Origin: Alphaproteobacteria bacterium
GTDB lineage: Bacteria > Pseudomonadota > Alphaproteobacteria > JACZXZ01
Direction of reading: 5' to 3'
DNA length: 36,084 nucleotides
Assembly (NCBI GenBank): GCA_035625915.1
Contig: DASPOR010000010.1
Coordinates: 1 to 36,084 of the forward strand
Shown: positions 24,865-33,581 of the stretch, piece after piece
Layout of the letters: the number at the start of each line of letters is the position of its first letter
How positions within the stretch are numbered: position 1 is the stretch's first letter
The notes under the pieces: model-generated
Database searches by the model: none
Told to the model about the DNA's origin: nothing
The model's input: the letters and a program-made list of their open reading frames with translations, nothing else
Translations under genes and position numbers: made by a program

Positions 24865-26475
24865 ATGACGAATAAAACAAAATCGACAAGAACTCCAGCT
24901 GGAAAAGCTTCCGCGGCCAAATCTCGGTCTGCGAGGCCGGCCGGCGCTAAATTGTCGCCCCCGGCCCCGGTTCGCGCGAAGGCCGCTCCCCTCAAGGCGA
25001 TGCCCTTAAAGGTTGCATCGGGCAAGGCCATTGCACCGAGGCAAACCGAGCGCGAGGGAGCGGCGGCCAAGGCAAAGCCGGCCAAGCCGGGTCCAAATGC
25101 CAATCCCCTTTGGGGCGGGCGATTCGCGTCGGGCCCCGCCGAGACCATGGTCGAGATCAATGCCTCGATCGACTTCGACCGCCGCCTCTACGCCCAGGAT
25201 ATCCGCGCCTCGAAGGCACATGCTGCCATGCTTGTCGCAAGGGGGATCGTCTCCTCTAAAGATGGCCAGGCCATCGCCCAAGGTCTAGACAAAATCCGTC
25301 AAGAAATTGAAAGCGGGGCGTTCAAATTCTCGCGCGCGCTCGAGGACATTCACATGAATGTCGAACACCGTTTGGCCGAAATTGTCGGCGAAGCGGCAGG
25401 ACGACTCCACACCGCGCGCTCGCGGAATGACCAGGTGGCGACCGATTTCCGCTTGTGGGTGCGCGATGCGATCGACCATCTCGATCCTGCCTTGAGGGAA
25501 TTGCAGGCGGCCCTCCTTGCTCAGGCCGAGCGTCACGCGGAAACGCTCATGCCCGGCCTCACGCACCTTCAACCGGCACAGCCCATCACCTTCGGCCATC
25601 ACCTGATGGCCTATGTGGAAATGTTCGGTCGCGATCGCAGTCGCTTTGCGGATTGCCGCAAGCGATTGAACGAATCGCCGCTAGGTGCCGCAGCACTCGC
25701 CGGCACGTCGTTTCCGATCGACCGTGAGATGACGGCGCGGGAGCTCGGCTTCGCGCGCCCGATGGCGAATTCGCTCGATGCAGTCTCCGACCGCGACTTT
25801 GCCCTCGAGTTCCTGGCCTCAGCGTCGATCGTTGGGATTCATCTTTCACGCCTTGCCGAAGAGTTGGTGATTTGGTCCTCGGACCAATTCCGGTTCGTGA
25901 TGCTTTCGGATCAGTTCACAACCGGAAGTTCGATCATGCCGCAGAAAAGGAACCCGGACGCGGCCGAGCTGGTGCGCGCAAAGGCAGGCCGTCTCATTGC
26001 AAATCTGGTCAGTCTCCTGACCGTCATGAAGGGCCTTCCGCTCACTTACGGCAAGGACATGCAGGAGGACAAGGCGCCGACGTTCGAGGCGGCGGACACG
26101 CTCGCCTTGTCCATCGCGGCGACGACGGGAATGATCCGCGATCTTACGCCAAACCTCGCCGCCATGCGCGCCGCGCTCAACGGCGGCTTCCTCACGGCGA
26201 CCGATCTTGCGGACTGGCTCGTGCGGGCGCGGGGAATGCCGTTCCGCGAAGCCCATCACATCGCCGGTCGCGTCGTGCGGCTGGCCGAGACGCGACGCTG
26301 CAGGCTCGACGAGCTGAGCCTCGGCGATCTCCAATCGATCGAGCCGCGCATCACCAAGGACGTGCTCGACGTGCTGAGTGTGGAGAGATCCGTGCGAAGC
26401 CGCCGCAGCCTTGGTGGCACCGCTCCCGACCAGGTGCGCCGCGCCATAGCCCGCGCCAAGGAGCGTTATCTTTGA
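24865..26475 (+). CDS. argH: Argininosuccinate lyase with long basic N-terminal extension
   Basis: A 536-aa protein whose residues 80-536 form a complete argininosuccinate lyase (last step of arginine synthesis, releasing fumarate). They begin at NPLWGGRF, with [30 protein letters not shown], and signature [12 protein letters not shown] containing the catalytic Ser. Residues 1-79 are an unusual Lys/Ala/Pro/Arg-rich tail that resembles histone-H1-like basic tails. The ATG at 24865 follows AAGG very closely; no better start lies between it and the catalytic domain. Frames further upstream are shadows of the divergent gene. The lptM start overlaps the stop. Confidence 0.95.
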   Translation: MTNKTKSTRTPAGKASAAKSRSARPAGAKLSPPAPVRAKAAPLKAMPLKVASGKAIAPRQTEREGAAAKAKPAKPGPNANPLWGGRFASGPAETMVEINASIDFDRRLYAQDIRASKAHAAMLVARGIVSSKDGQAIAQGLDKIRQEIESGAFKFSRALEDIHMNVEHRLAEIVGEAAGRLHTARSRNDQVATDFRLWVRDAIDHLDPALRELQAALLAQAERHAETLMPGLTHLQPAQPITFGHHLMAYVEMFGRDRSRFADCRKRLNESPLGAAALAGTSFPIDREMTARELGFARPMANSLDAVSDRDFALEFLASASIVGIHLSRLAEELVIWSSDQFRFVMLSDQFTTGSSIMPQKRNPDAAELVRAKAGRLIANLVSLLTVMKGLPLTYGKDMQEDKAPTFEAADTLALSIAATTGMIRDLTPNLAAMRAALNGGFLTATDLADWLVRARGMPFREAHHIAGRVVRLAETRRCRLDELSLGDLQSIEPRITKDVLDVLSVERSVRSRRSLGGTAPDQVRRAIARAKERYL

Positions 26476-26609
26476 TCCGTCTCGTTTTTTCCATCGTCCT
26501 TTCGGCGGTCGTTGCTTGCACGCTCGCGGCTTGCGGCAAGAAGGGTCCCCCGGAGGTGCCGAAAGGTGAGACCGACACCCTCGATCGGAAATATCCGAGT
26601 GGGGAGTAG
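26472..26609 (+). CDS. lptM: LptM-like small lipoprotein
   Basis: A 45-aa lipoprotein. A hydrophobic signal (about 4-20) ends in a lipobox with LAAC, followed by [12 protein letters not shown], the typical Gly-Lys-rich start of the mature LptM/YifL peptide. In E. coli, LptM helps LptD assemble. Translation starts at TTG 26472, overlapping the argH stop (TTGA), with AAGGAG 8 nt upstream. Position between argH and lysA is the classic location in alphaproteobacteria. The gene is easily missed for its length and TTG start. Confidence 0.85.
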   Translation: MIRLVFSIVLSAVVACTLAACGKKGPPEVPKGETDTLDRKYPSGE

Positions 26610-26617
26610 GCCGGGCA

Positions 26618-27931
26618 ATGGATGATTTCACTTATAGGGGCGGCTTTCTTCACGCCGAAGACGTCCCGCTTCCTCGTATCGCGGAGGCGGTCGGCACGCC
26701 GTTCTATTGTTATTCGACCCGCGCGATCTTGCGTCAATACCAGGCGTTCAAAAACGCCTTTGCCGGCGTCGATGCAAAAATCTGCTACGCGCTCAAAGCG
26801 AACGCCAATCTCGCGGTCGTGCGCACGCTCGTCACCGCGGGTGCGGGAGCCGACGTCGTGTCGGAAGGTGAATTGAGGATTGCGCTTGCCGCCGGGGCCG
26901 CCCCCGCAAAGATCGTTTTTTCGGGTGTGGGCAAGACGCGGCGGGAGATTGCATTCGCACTCGAGACCGGCATCTTTCAAATCAACGTCGAGTCGGAGCC
27001 GGAGCTCGAGGTTCTCGGTGAGACCGCTCGATCTCTCGGCAAGGAGATCGACGTCGCAATACGGCTCAACCCTGACGTCGATGCGCGCACGCACGCCAAG
27101 ATCACCACGGGCAGAAAGGAAAACAAGTTCGGCGTCCTGATGGAATCCGCGCGTCAACTTTATGTCCGTGGCGCGCGCATGCCCGGTCTTTCGATGCGCG
27201 GAGTCGCCGTGCATATCGGTTCCCTCTTGACCGATATCGCACCCTACCGCGAAGCGTTCGAGCGCGTGGTCGAATTCGTGCGCGTGCTGCGCAAGGATGG
27301 CCACGATATCCGCCGCATCGACCTCGGCGGCGGGCTCGGTATTGCCTATGGCAACGAAACAACGCCGGGGGTGACGGACTACGCTGCGATGGTAAAAGAA
27401 GTGACGGGCGGTATCGGGTGCGAATTGACATTCGAGCCCGGGCGCTTCCTCGTCGGCAATGCGGGCCTTCTCGTTTCGCGCGTCGTTTATGTGAAGAAGG
27501 GTGCGGCAAGAGATATCGTCATCGTCGATTCCGCGATGAACGACCTGATCCGCCCAGCGCTATACGATGCATTTCACAAAATAGTCACCGTCGCGGAACC
27601 GAACCCGGGCGCGCGGCACGAGCCTGTCGATGTCGTCGGGCCAGTGTGCGAAAGTGCCGACATCTTCGCTCGCGCCAGGGCACTCACGCCCGTCGTTGCC
27701 GGTGACCTCCTTGCCATTTGCTCGGCGGGGGCCTACGCTTCGGTCATGGCCTCGACGTACAATGCGCGTCTGCCCGCTCCGGAAGTCATGGTTAACGGAG
27801 CGAAGTACGCAGTGGTGAGGCCGCGGCCCGATTACGCGGAACTGATGGGCCGCGATTGCCTGCCCGATTGGCTTCGGCCCAACGCTGGCGATGCGATGGA
27901 TGTTGGTGCGACGAAGCGAGACGTGGCATGA
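26618..27931 (+). CDS. lysA: Diaminopimelate decarboxylase
   Basis: A 437-aa PLP enzyme that decarboxylates meso-diaminopimelate to L-lysine. PLP Lys60 lies in CYALKANANLAV. Other motifs are the VVSEGEL region, HIGSLLTD, DLGGGLGIAYG (phosphate-binding glycines), FEPGRFLVGNAG, and the active-site GPVCESADIFA and CSAGAYASVMAS. Length and order are normal for fold III LysA. ATG 26618 is 8 nt after the lptM stop, so argH, lptM and lysA form one operon for amino-acid synthesis and outer-membrane assembly. Confidence 0.96.
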   Translation: MDDFTYRGGFLHAEDVPLPRIAEAVGTPFYCYSTRAILRQYQAFKNAFAGVDAKICYALKANANLAVVRTLVTAGAGADVVSEGELRIALAAGAAPAKIVFSGVGKTRREIAFALETGIFQINVESEPELEVLGETARSLGKEIDVAIRLNPDVDARTHAKITTGRKENKFGVLMESARQLYVRGARMPGLSMRGVAVHIGSLLTDIAPYREAFERVVEFVRVLRKDGHDIRRIDLGGGLGIAYGNETTPGVTDYAAMVKEVTGGIGCELTFEPGRFLVGNAGLLVSRVVYVKKGAARDIVIVDSAMNDLIRPALYDAFHKIVTVAEPNPGARHEPVDVVGPVCESADIFARARALTPVVAGDLLAICSAGAYASVMASTYNARLPAPEVMVNGAKYAVVRPRPDYAELMGRDCLPDWLRPNAGDAMDVGATKRDVA

Positions 27932-27988
27932 CGCTCGCCGTCGGATGAGCGACGATCGCCGGCGGTGAAGGAGAAATGCAGCGACAAC

Positions 27989-30478
27989 ATGACGGCCGCG
28001 AATCAAACGCCGAAGGTTGAGGGCCTCCGCCCTCGCACGATTTCCCTCGCCCGTTTGGCGCTTCTCTGGGAGACAGTCTGGCCAAGCGCGTGGCCCGCCC
28101 TGGGTACGCTCGGATTGTTCGCAGCCCTTGCTTGCTTTGGCGTTTTCACGGTCCTGCCGGGCTGGTTGCATGTCCTGCTTCTCGCCGGATTTGCGTCAGC
28201 ACTCGCGATCGCGATCTTTCGTGGCGTTCGCACGCTTCGTTCCCCGAGCATCGCGGAAGCCGAACGGCGCATCGAGCGCGACAGCGGGCTCGTCCATCGA
28301 CCCCTCACGGCACTCGACGACAAGCTCGCGATCGGTGCGGGCGACGATTTCACCGAGACATTGTGGCGAGCACACCTCGAACGGATGCGCAAGGCGATTG
28401 GCAAGGTGCGTGTGAAATTGCCTCGTCCCGGCTTGGCGGGCCGGGATCCGATGGCCCTGCGCTTGCTCATCGTCCTTTTGCTGGGCCTCGGTCTGCTCGA
28501 GGCAGGCGGTGCTGCACCGGAGCGGCTGATGGCTGCCTTGATGCCGCAGCTCGGCCCGCTTTCCGCGAGCAATCCCGCCGTCGTCCAACTTTGGCTGACG
28601 CCACCTTCGTATACGGGTCTCGCGCCGATCTTCGTGACGGCCGGCGAGCGCGATGCGAAGCAGGCGGCGGTGGCGCCAAAGGACAGTGCCCCGACGGAGA
28701 GTGCTCCAAGGAACAATGCCGAGGTGCAGACTTCGATCGACGTGCCGGCGGGAAGCAAGGTGCTCGCTCGCGTTCAGGGCGGTTCCGGTGCGGTGCGGCT
28801 CTTGGTGGGCGGCCGGGTCATTCCCTTCAAGTCGATCGATGACGCCACGTCTCAACTCGAGGACTCGATCGTCGCAGGCGATACGTTGACGGTCGAGCAG
28901 GGCGGGCGCGCGATTGGTCAGTGGCGAATCCATGTGGTCCCCGACCTTCCACCCAAAGTCGCATTCGCATCGCCGCCGTCACGCACGCTGAGGGCGAGTC
29001 TCAAGATCGAGTACGCCGCCAGCCACGAATATGGGCTTGCGAGCGTGAAAGCCGAGATCAGGCGCAAGGGTGGAGCCGCCGGCGAAACGCCCATCGAGCT
29101 CGAGCTTCCGCTTGCGAGCGGACACCCCAAAGACGCGCACGAGACGAGCTTTCACGATCTGACGCCGCATCCGTGGGCGGGATTGCCGGTCACGATCCAG
29201 CTTCTTGCGGCCGATGAGCCCGGCCTCGTCGGCAAGAGCGAGGCGCTTGAAATCACTCTGCCCGAGCGGAATTTCACGCACCCGGTTGCACGTGCGATCA
29301 TCGAGCAGCGCAAGCGCCTGACGGTCGATCCCGATAGTCGCGAGCAAGTCGCCGACATATTGAGCCAGCTCGCAGCGCATCCCGATACCTTTTCGGGCGA
29401 TTACAACGTTTTCCTGGCGCTGATCGCGGCCCGAGGACGCTTGAGGCTTGCCCATGAGCCATCGGACATCAGCGACGTGCAGCAGCTTCTTTGGGACACA
29501 GCACTCGCGATCGAAGACGGCCACCTTTCACTCGCCGAACGCGAGCTGCGCGATCTCCAACAGCAGCTGATGGATGCACTCGATCGCAACGCGCCCGACA
29601 AGGAGATCGAAGACCTCATTGCCAAGCTCGAGGAAGCGATCGACCGTTATCTTCAGGCGATGATGGAGGAGCAACTTCGCAATCCCGACAAGCAACAGCA
29701 GGAATTCGACAAGAACGCGCACACGCTCGAAATGCAGGATCTGCACAAGATGCTCGATCAGTTGCGCGAGATGACACGCACCGGCGCTCGAGACGCGGCA
29801 CGCCAGATGCTGGCCCAACTTCAAGAGATGCTCGAGAACATGCGGATGGCGCGCATGAATCCGAATGGGCAGCAAGGACGCAGCGGCGCCCAAAACCTGA
29901 TGCGCGGGATGGACGATCTCATCAACAGGCAAGACAAGCTTCTCCAGCGGACCTTCCGCGAGTCCCAGCTTGGCGGCTCTGGAATGCCGATGCAGCGGCC
30001 GGGCTCGGGCAACAGCGCTTCCGAACAAGAGGCGTTGCGCAAGATGCTTGGGGATCTCATGCGGCGGATGGGCGAGATGTCCGGGCAGATTCCCGATGCG
30101 CTCGGCTTGGCGGAGCGCGCCATGCGCGATTCGAGCGATGCGCTTGGCCGCGGCGAGCCCGGAGAGGCGGTCAATCCTCAGTCACAGGCGCTCGACCAAT
30201 TGCGTCGAGGTCGACAGGCGATGATGGAAGGCTTGCGCCAACGGCTCGGCGAGGAGGGCGATACGGAGGATCTCGACGCGTTCGGACCGGCGCGCGATCC
30301 GCTGGGTCGCACGATGCCGGGCTATGGCAATTTCGATGCGAACGACGTGCAGATTCCAGATCATGGCACAATGCAGCGCGCGCGCGAAATCCAGGAAGAG
30401 CTTCAACGCCGTGCCGGTCAGCGTCAACGCCCGCCCATCGAGCGCGAATATATCGATCGACTCCTGAAGCGCTTTTAA
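27989..30478 (+). CDS. TIGR02302/DUF4175 family membrane protein
   Basis: An 829-aa membrane protein of unknown function. Three hydrophobic segments lie near the N-terminus (about 37-57, 59-78, 155-172). A soluble beta-rich middle follows (about 190-440, with PAVVQLWLTPPSYTG). The long polar C-terminal half (about 490-800) is rich in Gln, Met, Arg and Glu and predicted coiled-coil-like (RELRDLQQQLMDALDRNAPDKEIEDL region). The family is conserved after lysA in alphaproteobacteria. I use ATG 27989. AAGGAG lies 15 nt upstream, rather far. An in-frame GTG at 27965 adds 8 residues but lacks its own site. It sits 57 nt after lysA, probably in the same operon. Confidence 0.85.
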   Translation: MTAANQTPKVEGLRPRTISLARLALLWETVWPSAWPALGTLGLFAALACFGVFTVLPGWLHVLLLAGFASALAIAIFRGVRTLRSPSIAEAERRIERDSGLVHRPLTALDDKLAIGAGDDFTETLWRAHLERMRKAIGKVRVKLPRPGLAGRDPMALRLLIVLLLGLGLLEAGGAAPERLMAALMPQLGPLSASNPAVVQLWLTPPSYTGLAPIFVTAGERDAKQAAVAPKDSAPTESAPRNNAEVQTSIDVPAGSKVLARVQGGSGAVRLLVGGRVIPFKSIDDATSQLEDSIVAGDTLTVEQGGRAIGQWRIHVVPDLPPKVAFASPPSRTLRASLKIEYAASHEYGLASVKAEIRRKGGAAGETPIELELPLASGHPKDAHETSFHDLTPHPWAGLPVTIQLLAADEPGLVGKSEALEITLPERNFTHPVARAIIEQRKRLTVDPDSREQVADILSQLAAHPDTFSGDYNVFLALIAARGRLRLAHEPSDISDVQQLLWDTALAIEDGHLSLAERELRDLQQQLMDALDRNAPDKEIEDLIAKLEEAIDRYLQAMMEEQLRNPDKQQQEFDKNAHTLEMQDLHKMLDQLREMTRTGARDAARQMLAQLQEMLENMRMARMNPNGQQGRSGAQNLMRGMDDLINRQDKLLQRTFRESQLGGSGMPMQRPGSGNSASEQEALRKMLGDLMRRMGEMSGQIPDALGLAERAMRDSSDALGRGEPGEAVNPQSQALDQLRRGRQAMMEGLRQRLGEEGDTEDLDAFGPARDPLGRTMPGYGNFDANDVQIPDHGTMQRAREIQEELQRRAGQRQRPPIEREYIDRLLKRF

Positions 30479-30511
30479 GGCCGACTGCGATCGACCGTCC
30501 CCGCTCGGGCG

Positions 30512-30536
30512 GAAGGCAAAACTGAATCTTGCCGTC
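30512..30536. terminator. Weak hairpin between TIGR02302 and coq7
   Basis: GGCAA (30515-30519) pairs with TTGCC (30529-30533) over a 9-nt loop, with two further outer pairs beyond one mismatch. It lies between convergent stops, 34 nt after the TIGR02302 stop. There is no T-tract, so bidirectional termination is only suggested. Confidence 0.3.
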
Positions 30537-30558
30537 GCTTGAGTGCGCCGCGCTCCCG

Positions 30559-31146
30559 TCAAACCCGGGTCGAGAGCCAGATTGCAAGGCGCGATGCGGC
30601 CTTGATCGTTCCCAATAAAAGCGGGTAGGCCGGTGCGGCCTCGGCTCCGTGCGCGAGGCCGATTTCCTTGTGGTCGATTTCGTGCGCGCGGAAATCCTCG
30701 ATTGTCTCGCGCAACTCCTTTTCGTCATCGCCGAGCGCTTCGGCCTGACGCTTGTAATGGTCGTCGATAACGTCCTCGACGGCGACCGTGCACGCCATCG
30801 CTGCGCGCTCGCCGAGGAGGGCCGTGGCCGCACCCAGCGCAAAGCCAGCCACGTGCCATAGGGGGTGAAGGACCGTTGGACGCACGCGGCGCTCGACCAT
30901 CAGCTTTTCGAATGCGGCAAGATGCGCTTCTTCTTGCGCGGCCATCTTTCGGATCGTCTCGCCCTCGGGCCGGCGGCCGAGAATGGCGAGTTGGCCCGCG
31001 TAAATGCGCTTGGCGCCATATTCGCCCGCATGGTCGACACGGATCATTCGCGCAAGAAGTTCCTGCTTGTCAGGATCGCCGGGTAACCGGTCCTCCGCCG
31101 TCCGGCGGGGATGCAAACGGTTTGAGGGTGAGCCCGCCTTTGTCAT
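30559..31146 (-). CDS. coq7: Demethoxyubiquinone hydroxylase
   Basis: A 195-aa di-iron monooxygenase that adds the C6 hydroxyl in ubiquinone synthesis. The ligand pattern is complete: Glu42 (GEYGAKRIY), Glu72 and His75 (EEAH), Glu124 (VEDV), Glu156 and His159 (EIDH), with the spacing seen in COQ7. It is a membrane-surface enzyme, with a hydrophobic helix around residues 97-118. The start is ATG 31146, preceded by GAGG and overlapping the dsbB stop as ATGA; the frame upstream to 31254 is a shadow of dsbB. It is the last gene of a yqaA-dsbB-coq7 unit. Confidence 0.95.
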   Translation of the reverse strand: MTKAGSPSNRLHPRRTAEDRLPGDPDKQELLARMIRVDHAGEYGAKRIYAGQLAILGRRPEGETIRKMAAQEEAHLAAFEKLMVERRVRPTVLHPLWHVAGFALGAATALLGERAAMACTVAVEDVIDDHYKRQAEALGDDEKELRETIEDFRAHEIDHKEIGLAHGAEAAPAYPLLLGTIKAASRLAIWLSTRV

Positions 31147-31661
31147 CGAGGCCTCGCGTTCCTGGCGCCGCGCGCCGCCCCTGCCGCGAACAGCGCGAGT
31201 GCTCCGGAGATCAGCACATTGTAGCCGGCGAGCGACACGCCGAACAATGACCATGGAACGCGGTCGCAGCGTGCGACGTTGTTCGAGAGAATCTGCTCGC
31301 GAAACGCCTCAAAGGTCATCGTCCCTCCACTCGAGACGGTGCCGGCGCAAGCCGTCGTTCCTTCCCACCAGTGCTGCTCCACGCCCACATGGAAGACGCC
31401 GATTCCGGCATCGATCAGGAAGGCGATTGACACAAAGGCGAGAATTGCCGAGCGCCAACGGCCATCCCGGACGAAAACGCCGATGAGCGAGAGTGCTATC
31501 GCGGCACCGTAAGGGTAGCGCTCATAGACGCAAAGCACGCATGGCGCCAAGCCGCCGATATATTGGAACAGAAAAGCGCCGCCGAGTGTCGCGATGGAGG
31601 CGGCCAGGATGAGGGCCGGAGGAAGACGTTCGGAAGCGATCAATCGTTCGAGGAAGGGCAA
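31143..31661 (-). CDS. Disulfide bond formation protein B (DsbB family)
   Basis: A 172-aa inner-membrane protein with four hydrophobic helices (about 15-34, 50-65, 72-92, 140-162). It has the two DsbB redox pairs: Cys41/Cys44 in LAPCVLCVYER and Cys105/Cys132 in the periplasmic loop (TTACAG, ARCDRVPW). DsbB passes electrons from DsbA to ubiquinone. Coupling to coq7, a ubiquinone biosynthesis gene, is therefore functionally suggestive. The start is TTG 31661 with TAGGAG about 9 nt upstream. This ribosome-binding site overlaps the yqaA stop. Confidence 0.92.
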   Translation of the reverse strand: MPFLERLIASERLPPALILAASIATLGGAFLFQYIGGLAPCVLCVYERYPYGAAIALSLIGVFVRDGRWRSAILAFVSIAFLIDAGIGVFHVGVEQHWWEGTTACAGTVSSGGTMTFEAFREQILSNNVARCDRVPWSLFGVSLAGYNVLISGALALFAAGAARGARNARPR

Positions 31662-31673
31662 GGACGCTTTCTC

Positions 31674-32267
31674 CTAAAGATAGCGCAGCGCGAGAAACCC
31701 GCCCACCAGGGCGATTGCGAAGAGGCTCGTCACCAGCATGAGGCGCGCTTCGATGAAGCGGCGCATCGGCTCGCCAAAGCGCTGCAACAGGCCCGCAACG
31801 AGGAAGAAGCGCATGGCGCGAGAGATCGCCGAGGCAAGTGCAAATTTCCAAATGTCGAATTGAAGGGCCCCACTCGCGATGGTGACGATCTTGTAGGGGA
31901 TGGGCGTCATGCCTTTGAAGATGATGATCCACAATCCCCATTCGGCGAACGACGCCTTGAGTGCTTCATACTTGTCCAATGCGTGGTAGAACTCGAGCAC
32001 GGGCAGCCCGATCGCCGCGAAAGCGTAATAGCCGATCGCGTAGCCGAGAAAGCCTCCGGCGACCGAGGCGGCGGTGCATATGGCGGCAAGGGCCCATGCC
32101 CGTCGCGGAGCCGCGAGCACCATGGGGATGAGCAGGACGTCGGGTGGAATCGGGAAGACCGAGCTTTCGACGAAGCTTACCGCGGCGAGCGCCCAGGTCG
32201 CATGGCGATGGCCGGCGAGCCGCATGGTCCGCTCATAAAGGTAATTCAGCAATCGATCCCGCTCCAC
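31674..32267 (-). CDS. YqaA-type DedA/VTT-domain membrane protein
   Basis: A 197-aa membrane protein of the VTT (SNARE-associated, DedA) superfamily, YqaA branch. It has a re-entrant-loop signature around SFVESSVFPIPPDVLLIPM (about 31-49) and a second around FKGMTPIPYKIVTIASGAL, plus several hydrophobic helices. Members have been linked to lipid flipping and membrane homeostasis; the substrate here is unknown. The start is unsure: GTG 32267 lacks a clear ribosome-binding site, and ATG 32225 would remove 14 residues. It is first in the unit with dsbB and coq7. Confidence 0.88.
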   Translation of the reverse strand: MERDRLLNYLYERTMRLAGHRHATWALAAVSFVESSVFPIPPDVLLIPMVLAAPRRAWALAAICTAASVAGGFLGYAIGYYAFAAIGLPVLEFYHALDKYEALKASFAEWGLWIIIFKGMTPIPYKIVTIASGALQFDIWKFALASAISRAMRFFLVAGLLQRFGEPMRRFIEARLMLVTSLFAIALVGGFLALRYL

Positions 32268-32442
32268 GATAGGTGGCGACCGGCATGGTCGTCTATTAAT
32301 GCCGATTTGCCCGTTCTCACCGGTTCATCGGTTCGCGCCGGTTTATCAGGTGCGATTCGGTTGGGCAATCCCGCTCGCATTGAGGGATCGCCATAGGCAT
32401 AGTGGCCTGACGTGGATCGTGGCTTCGCGAGGTATCGGGCGA

Positions 32443-33141
32443 ATGTCGCAGTGGCTCGGGTTCTGGGAAGGCGCCAATCGTATCTATGTGAACGATCGCC
32501 ACCGGGCGATCCACTATCGGCAGGTGGCCGATGACGTTCTTGCCGAGCTTCCTTCGAGCGCCGCACCCGTTGTCCTCGACTACGGATGCGGCGAAGCGCT
32601 CGAAGCCGGTCGGATCGCCGAGCGAGCCGAGCATCTCTTTCTTTTCGATGCGGCGAAGGCCGTACGCGAACGGGCGGCCTTGCGCTTTGCCGGGATGGCG
32701 AAGATCGCCATCCTCGACGAAGCAGGGCTCGCCGCACTTGCCCCGGCCTCGCTCGACCTCATCGTCGTGAATTCGGTGCTCCAATATGTGCCACGCACGG
32801 ATCTGACGAGGCTCCTCGCTCTGTGGCGGGATCTGCTCAAGCCCGGGGGTGTCCTTGCGCTGGCGGATATCGTTCCGCCCGACAGCGGAATGTTTGCCGA
32901 TGTCGGATCGCTCCTCCGTACGGCCGTCCGATTTCGCTTCCTCGGCGCGGCACTTCTCGGCCTCGGCTCGACCTTTTTCTCGGACTACCGTCGGCTGCGC
33001 GCGGAGGCGGGCCTTACGACTTACCGGGAGGCCGAAATGCTCGAGCTGCTGCGGGCAGCAGGATTGGCACCGCGTCGGCGGGCGCAAAACTTCGGCTTCA
33101 ACGCCGCACGCATGACCTTCCTGGCCGTGCGGACGGACTGA
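32443..33141 (+). CDS. Class I SAM-dependent methyltransferase
   Basis: A 232-aa Rossmann-fold methyltransferase. Motif I is VLDYGCGEA (44-52). The acidic end of beta2 is LFLFDAAK, motif IV-like LDLIVVNSVLQYVP precedes the catalytic region, and LLKPGGVLALADIVPP is the usual post-motif. The C-terminal part has a hydrophobic loop (RFRFLGAALLGLGSTFFSDY) that could touch a membrane or lipid substrate. The substrate is unknown. The start at ATG 32443 (GAGG about 11 nt upstream) excludes a 48-residue upstream extension that is low-similarity and overlaps the divergent promoter region. Confidence 0.88.
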   Translation: MSQWLGFWEGANRIYVNDRHRAIHYRQVADDVLAELPSSAAPVVLDYGCGEALEAGRIAERAEHLFLFDAAKAVRERAALRFAGMAKIAILDEAGLAALAPASLDLIVVNSVLQYVPRTDLTRLLALWRDLLKPGGVLALADIVPPDSGMFADVGSLLRTAVRFRFLGAALLGLGSTFFSDYRRLRAEAGLTTYREAEMLELLRAAGLAPRRRAQNFGFNAARMTFLAVRTD

Positions 33142-33175
33142 CGATCGACCCGCGTCGACACCGCGCGCTCGGCAG

Positions 33176-33203
33176 TTGACCGCCGGCCGTTGTCGGCTAT
33201 GAT
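33176..33203 (+). promoter_or_regulatory. Promoter of tRNA-Leu
   Basis: TTGACC (33176-33181), a 16-nt spacer, then TATGAT (33198-33203); each hexamer matches the sigma-70 consensus at 5 of 6 positions. It lies 43 nt before the tRNA, a normal distance. The spacer and flanks are GC-rich (CCGGCC repeats). It is the best promoter visible in the window. Confidence 0.75.
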
Positions 33204-33246
33204 CCGGCCGCGAAGCGCATGATCGCCCGGCGATGAAGGGTGGCTT

Positions 33247-33333
33247 GCCCCTGTGGCGGAACCGGTAGACGCGGCAGACTCAAAATCTGTTGTTCGCAAG
33301 GACGTGGGAGTTCGAGTCTCCCCGGGGGCACCA
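33247..33333 (+). tRNA. tRNA-Leu (anticodon CAA)
   Basis: A full cloverleaf of 87 nt including an encoded CCA end. The acceptor stem GCCCCTG pairs with CGGGGGC (one G-U). The anticodon stem GCAGA/TCTGT (one G-U) encloses loop CTCAAAA, giving anticodon CAA, which reads UUG. There is a long variable arm typical of tRNA-Leu, and T-arm GGGAG-TTCGAGT-CTCCC. It has its own promoter upstream and lies between the methyltransferase and the patatin gene. Confidence 0.96.
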
Positions 33334-33581
33334 ATAATATCGGCTGATAGGCCAAGTCCGCAACTCGAGCAAACTTCACTATTTATTCGTCCCGCCCGGA
33401 AAAGTTTTACACTATAGAATTGCAATCGCGCCAATGCGGAACGGCGATGCCATAATCCATCGGCGAGCCCAATTTATTGAGAGACGTGGAACGCAACGAC
33501 GCGGCGCGGGCGGCTCCGAACAACTGACTTTGGTTTACGAGGGCCGTCGGACGACATCGCAACGCACATGGGGGAGGGGCC

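Noticed and set aside
33247..33581. tRNA-Leu as an integration site for a genomic island
   Set aside because: No second copy of the tRNA 3' end, no integrase and no composition shift are visible downstream in the window.
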